DNA of 9,595 nt, from NCBI GenBank assembly GCA_003232015.1, contig QIKU01000228.1, positions 1 through 9,595 of the forward strand. The letters run 5' to 3'. A model generated the notes under the pieces. The model made no database searches. It saw only the letters and a program-made list of their open reading frames with translations, and was not told where the DNA came from. This DNA comes from Gammaproteobacteria bacterium. GTDB lineage: Bacteria; Pseudomonadota; Gammaproteobacteria; UBA6429. Made by a program: the position numbers and the translations under genes. Below, one piece after another: positions 6,611-9,595 of the stretch (position 1 is its first letter; each line of letters opens with the position of its first letter).

Positions 6611-6861
6611 TCGTCAATTAGCTCCTTTTGCTGGCCATTGCCGGATTCCAGTTCATCAATCGCACGATTTAAACGTTCGGCGTTTCGTGGGCTTGCCATT
6701 AAATAAGCCGTTTCTTCATACGATTTAAAATCTTCAACAGACATAAGAATGGCCGGTTTACCGTTTTGCCGAGTAATTAACACGGGTTGGTGATCATCAT
6801 TTACTTTGTCAATTACGGAAGCTAATTGACTGCGAAATGCTGAGTAACTCATTGTGTCCAT
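6607..6861 (-). CDS. yefM: YefM antitoxin (Phd/YefM family)
   Basis: An 84-residue antitoxin that binds YoeB and represses its own operon. The N-terminal DNA-binding and dimer domain has the family pattern: SYSAFRSQLASVIDKV (5-20), PVLITRQNGKPAILMSVEDF (26-45) and EETAYLMASPRNAERL (49-64). The acidic C-terminal tail (65-84) is the expected disordered toxin-binding segment. The first ATG aligns with MRTISYS of E. coli YefM and has CAGGA (6869-6873 on the plus strand) at good spacing; the second Met (residue 4) would leave a shorter start without that ribosome site. It is first in a two-gene operon with yoeB. The upstream palindromes at 6887-6907 are the likely operator. Confidence 0.96.
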   Translation of the reverse strand: MDTMSYSAFRSQLASVIDKVNDDHQPVLITRQNGKPAILMSVEDFKSYEETAYLMASPRNAERLNRAIDELESGNGQQKELIDE

Positions 6862-6886
6862 TATATAATCCTGTCATTGCGCCAAT

Positions 6887-6926
6887 ATAAGTACTTATTA
6901 TAGTACAATGCGGGTGCTAAGTGTAA
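6887..6926 (-). promoter_or_regulatory. yefM-yoeB promoter and YefM operator
   Basis: A perfect 12-bp palindrome, ATAAGTACTTAT (6887-6898), and a second half-site, AGTACA (6902-6907), have GTAC cores whose centres are 12 bp apart. The E. coli yefM operator has a long and a short palindrome with TGTACA cores also 12 bp apart, so the geometry is preserved with slightly altered cores. A perfect -10 TATAAT on the minus strand (6897-6902) lies between the two cores. A weak -35, TTACAC (6921-6926), stands 18 bp upstream of it. Repressor binding would cover the -10 box, which explains autoregulation. Confidence 0.75.
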
Positions 6927-7021
6927 AAGTAGCCCAATATTTTAGCACTTATTAGTATTTTCTAAGCGGTTTCAGTGGTAGTCGCCATTTTCTGTGCATT
7001 CGGGTTGCTTCGTGCCTTGCC

Positions 7022-9337
7022 TTAAAACATCTCCTGAGGATCCACATCCACAGACCACCTTACTTTCTTCCGGTTGGGTAGTTTTTCTATTAAGGGTAAC
7101 CAGTGGTACAGCAGTTGTTGTAAATTATTTCTGTTATTTGCCTGACACAACATCTGGTAACGATAACGCCCGGCTCGACGGGTCATGGGTGCGGGGAAGG
7201 GGCCGAAAATTTCGACTAGATTGTTATCTTTATTCTTGATAGATGGCCGGCTATTTTTAGCGGCTTGCAAGAATTCGATGGGAGCTTCTTCATCCATTGC
7301 TTCGGCACGGATCAGTACATGGTAAGTGTAGGGTGGCAGCATGGCTTGTTGGCGTTCACTGAATAAGTCTTTGCAAAAATCCGGGTAGCTGTGGTGTTGT
7401 AAGTCTTGCAGTAAGGGGTTTTCGGGGTGACAGGTCTGGATGAGTACTTCGCCTTTTTGTTGTTCACGCCCGGCTCTACCTGCAACCTGTAATATCAGTT
7501 GCCCCATACGTTCGCTGGCGCGGAAGTCGGCGCTGTATAAACCCTGGTCGGCGCTTAAAATACCCACCAGTGTCACGCGTGGAAAGTGGTGGCCTTTGGC
7601 GAGCATTTGGGTGCCGAGCAAAATATCGATATTGCCGTCTTTGGCTTGTTGTAGCTTGTCTTGTAATTCCCCTTTTTTGCGGGTGCTGTCGCGGTCGATT
7701 CTTAAAATGGTTTTATCCGGGAATAATTCCCCGAGTGCTTCTTCAACGCGTTCAGTGCCGAGGCCAACGGGGTTCAGTTCGCTGTGGTTACCGTTGCTTT
7801 GGCAGTCGGGGCAGGCATGGGGTATGCGTGTTTCGCTACCGCAGTGGTGGCAACGTAATTGTTGGGCACGTTGGTGCAGGGTCAGGTAGGCATCGCAGCG
7901 TGGGCAATGGGACAGCCAGCCACATTCGTAGCACATTAACACCGGCGCAAAGCCGCGTCGGTTTAAAAATAATAAGGCCTGGTTGCCTTGTTGCAGATGC
8001 GCGCGGATGCGTTGAATGAGTTGCGCCGATAAACCGTGTTCCAGTTTCTGGCTGCGCACATCGAGTAAATAAATATCGGGCAGGATGGCATTACCGGCAC
8101 GTTGTTTTAATTGCAGGTGGGTGTAACGTTGTTGTTGTGAGTTATATAAGCTTTCAAGGCTGGGTGTCGCTGAGCCTAATATAATAGGGATATTGGCACT
8201 GTGGGCGCGCATAATGGCGACGTCACGTGCAGAATAACGCAGGCCGTCCTGTTGTTTTAAAGACAGATCGTGTTCTTCGTCAATTAAAATTAAGCCTAAA
8301 TTTTTAAACGGCGTAAAGACTGCCGAGCGAGTGCCGATGAGCACACGGGCGCGGCTGTCATCATTACCATCTTGCACGGCCAGCCAGTTATTTAACCGTT
8401 CGGTGTCATTCATTGACGAATGCAAAACGGCAACATGGGTATGGAGATGGCGTTCAAAGCGTTCAACCAGTTGCGGGGTAAGGCCAATTTCAGGCACCAG
8501 CACTAATACTTGTTGCCCTCGCTTGAGCACATCAATGATTACCTGCATATAAACTTCTGTTTTACCGCTGCCGGTAATGCCTTCGAGCAAAAAAGCGTTG
8601 TGCTGGCCAAGAGCTGCACTAATGGTGTCGGCGGCCTGCTGCTGTTCCGCATTTAATGCATGCAAGGCGGTTGCTGTTGGTTTTATGACATTAGAAAAAA
8701 TGGAGGTTTGCAGGGTTTGTGTTACCAGCCCCTTTTCTACCAGTCGGCGTATTGCATCGCGCCAGTTGTCCCATTGCTGGTTTAGCTGGGTGGTTGTTTG
8801 CATGGCGTTATTGTTGTTAGCCGCCTGCTTTAGAAAGTCCAGAAGCTGGCGTTGCTTGATTGCGCGACCTAGCGTTTGCGGGTCGGTGCTACGGCCTTGT
8901 TCGGTTAACTGCCATGCATTCTCCGTCACCGGTAACAGTGGCTTTCCCTGCCGCAGTAATGCGGGCAAAGCATGCGAGAACACCTCACCGATGGGGTGCT
9001 GGTAGTAGCGGCTTACCCATTGTAACAATTCTAAAATGTTGCAGGCTAAACAAGGAGAGTCATCGATAATGCTGACGATGGGTTTTAATTTGTGCCCAGC
9101 ATAGTGGCTGGTTTTATCGGTGTGGATAACAACACCGACTAGTTGTTGCCGACCAAAGGGGACTTTTACCCGCATGCCAGGTTGCAGTTTGGCGAGTTGC
9201 TGCGGTGTTACCTGATAATCAAAAAGTGAACGCAGCGGTTTGGGAACCGCAACCTGGATCGTGAGCGTATTCCCAGTCGGTTTTTCAGGTTGCCGAGCCT
9301 GAGATCCCGAGGCTGAGCTAAAAAGAGAGTCTTGCAT
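7022..9337 (-). CDS. priA: Primosomal replication-restart helicase PriA
   Basis: A 771-residue superfamily 2 DNA helicase that reloads the replisome at stalled forks and D-loops. The 3'-DNA-binding domain begins near 25 (TIQVAVPKPLRSLFDY). Walker A is GITGSGKT (253-260), Walker B DEEH (353-356), motif III GSATPSLES (388-396), and motif VI QVAGRAGRE (617-625). Between the helicase lobes are eight zinc-binding cysteines in four pairs: 469/472, 478/481, 496/499 and 509/512. The C-terminal domain ends SVDVDPQEMF. E. coli PriA has 732 residues; the extra length is partly a polar N-terminal extension of about 24 residues. I kept the first ATG because no closer start codon precedes the conserved block, although no Shine-Dalgarno is visible. 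It reads toward yefM-yoeB and argS. A cluster of DnaA boxes lies 170-210 bp upstream. Confidence 0.98.
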   Translation of the reverse strand: MQDSLFSSASGSQARQPEKPTGNTLTIQVAVPKPLRSLFDYQVTPQQLAKLQPGMRVKVPFGRQQLVGVVIHTDKTSHYAGHKLKPIVSIIDDSPCLACNILELLQWVSRYYQHPIGEVFSHALPALLRQGKPLLPVTENAWQLTEQGRSTDPQTLGRAIKQRQLLDFLKQAANNNNAMQTTTQLNQQWDNWRDAIRRLVEKGLVTQTLQTSIFSNVIKPTATALHALNAEQQQAADTISAALGQHNAFLLEGITGSGKTEVYMQVIIDVLKRGQQVLVLVPEIGLTPQLVERFERHLHTHVAVLHSSMNDTERLNNWLAVQDGNDDSRARVLIGTRSAVFTPFKNLGLILIDEEHDLSLKQQDGLRYSARDVAIMRAHSANIPIILGSATPSLESLYNSQQQRYTHLQLKQRAGNAILPDIYLLDVRSQKLEHGLSAQLIQRIRAHLQQGNQALLFLNRRGFAPVLMCYECGWLSHCPRCDAYLTLHQRAQQLRCHHCGSETRIPHACPDCQSNGNHSELNPVGLGTERVEEALGELFPDKTILRIDRDSTRKKGELQDKLQQAKDGNIDILLGTQMLAKGHHFPRVTLVGILSADQGLYSADFRASERMGQLILQVAGRAGREQQKGEVLIQTCHPENPLLQDLQHHSYPDFCKDLFSERQQAMLPPYTYHVLIRAEAMDEEAPIEFLQAAKNSRPSIKNKDNNLVEIFGPFPAPMTRRAGRYRYQMLCQANNRNNLQQLLYHWLPLIEKLPNRKKVRWSVDVDPQEMF

Positions 9338-9508
9338 GGGGCGTTACGTTAACGAAGTTTTGCAATGCTGAACAGCTTTGTCTGGTTTTGCTGAGTAATT
9401 GCACAAAATAGGCCATAATTTCGCCATTTAAAAGTAAGTTATAATATTATTTTAAGGTGAATTCTAGAATAAACTGGCTAAGGTATTGTTGTTTGGTAAC
9501 GCTCAGCC

Positions 9509-9543
9509 TTATCCACAATTCGTGTGGATAACTTTGTGGATGA
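9509..9543. promoter_or_regulatory. Cluster of three DnaA boxes
   Basis: TTATCCACA (9509-9517, plus) and TGTGGATAA (9523-9531, the same box on the minus strand) are both perfect matches to the DnaA consensus TTATNCACA. They face each other across five bases (ATTCG). A third box on the minus strand, TGTGGATGA (9535-9543), has one mismatch. An AT-rich stretch (about 9424-9474) lies on the priA side. The site is in the upstream region of priA, and probably of a divergent gene beyond the window. Candidate roles are DnaA control of these promoters or DnaA titration or exchange; the sequence alone does not tell which. Confidence 0.7.
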
Positions 9544-9574
9544 AATGGGGTAATGGAAGCAAAGTCCGCGTCAG

Positions 9575-9583
9575 TGCTACACT
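9575..9583 (+). promoter_or_regulatory. Possible extended -10 promoter for a gene right of the window
   Basis: TGCTACACT fits an extended -10 element (TG-n-TACACT) on the plus strand, 12 bases before the window end. No -35 is evident, as can happen with extended -10 promoters. In E. coli and many relatives the gene divergent from priA is rpmE, so that is the likely target, but no coding sequence is visible here. Confidence 0.3.
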
Positions 9584-9595
9584 TTTGTTACAATG

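Noticed and set aside
6914..6948. Inverted repeat GTGCTAA/TTAGCAC between priA and yefM as a priA terminator
   Set aside because: The stem is only seven pairs with a 21-base loop, there is no U-tract, and it overlaps the possible yefM -35 box.
7440..9069. Several long plus-strand open frames opposite priA
   Set aside because: They are antisense shadows of priA, whose protein sequence is conserved throughout; none has a plausible start or domain.
9338..9595. Replication origin, from the DnaA boxes next to an AT-rich stretch
   Set aside because: Only three boxes, with no dnaA, dnaN, mnmG or other origin-linked genes in the window; a regulatory or titration site is simpler.

Overview
The window looks like chromosomal DNA of a gammaproteobacterium with moderate to low GC (judged by eye, not counted). 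The minus-strand order priA, then argS, then a short membrane-anchored SPOR protein is the order I know from Pseudomonas-type gammaproteobacteria. Protein sequence across these genes fits that class, but I cannot name a genus.

Layout, left to right. Bases 1-422 hold no convincing gene. They carry two full copies and a stub of a 72-bp tandem repeat, then an 80-bp REP-like palindrome. Next come a minus-strand dual CDGSH iron-sulfur protein (423-659) and, divergent from it, a FetAB-type iron export ABC pair (748-2165). Two AT-rich genes for small secreted proteins follow (2192-3150): one with a DUF4124-like N-terminus and one unrecognised. From about 3174 to 9337 everything is on the minus strand. 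Read in the direction of transcription it is priA, a yefM-yoeB toxin-antitoxin pair, argS, a SPOR-domain protein, and a membrane zinc peptidase of the YugP type. The last 258 bases form the priA upstream region, with an AT-rich stretch and a tight cluster of three DnaA boxes.

How the genes fit together. The left part has an iron theme: an Fe-S protein sharing an 88-bp divergent promoter region with a probable iron exporter. The right part is housekeeping: replication restart (PriA), translation (ArgS) and envelope or division (SPOR protein). The toxin-antitoxin module sits between priA and argS and has its own promoter and a YefM-type operator with conserved geometry. The argS promoter lies just after yoeB.

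Most notable points: (1) two perfect inverted DnaA boxes plus one near-perfect box upstream of priA; (2) a 19-nt insertion, apparently copied from about 40 bp away, that cuts the zinc peptidase tail and leaves its original last codons (WLALLRR-stop) intact just downstream; (3) the YefM-YoeB insertion with its 12-bp operator spacing; (4) a FetA-like ATPase lacking the Q-loop glutamine. I found no clear new multi-gene system. The DnaA-box cluster is the best candidate for something undescribed.
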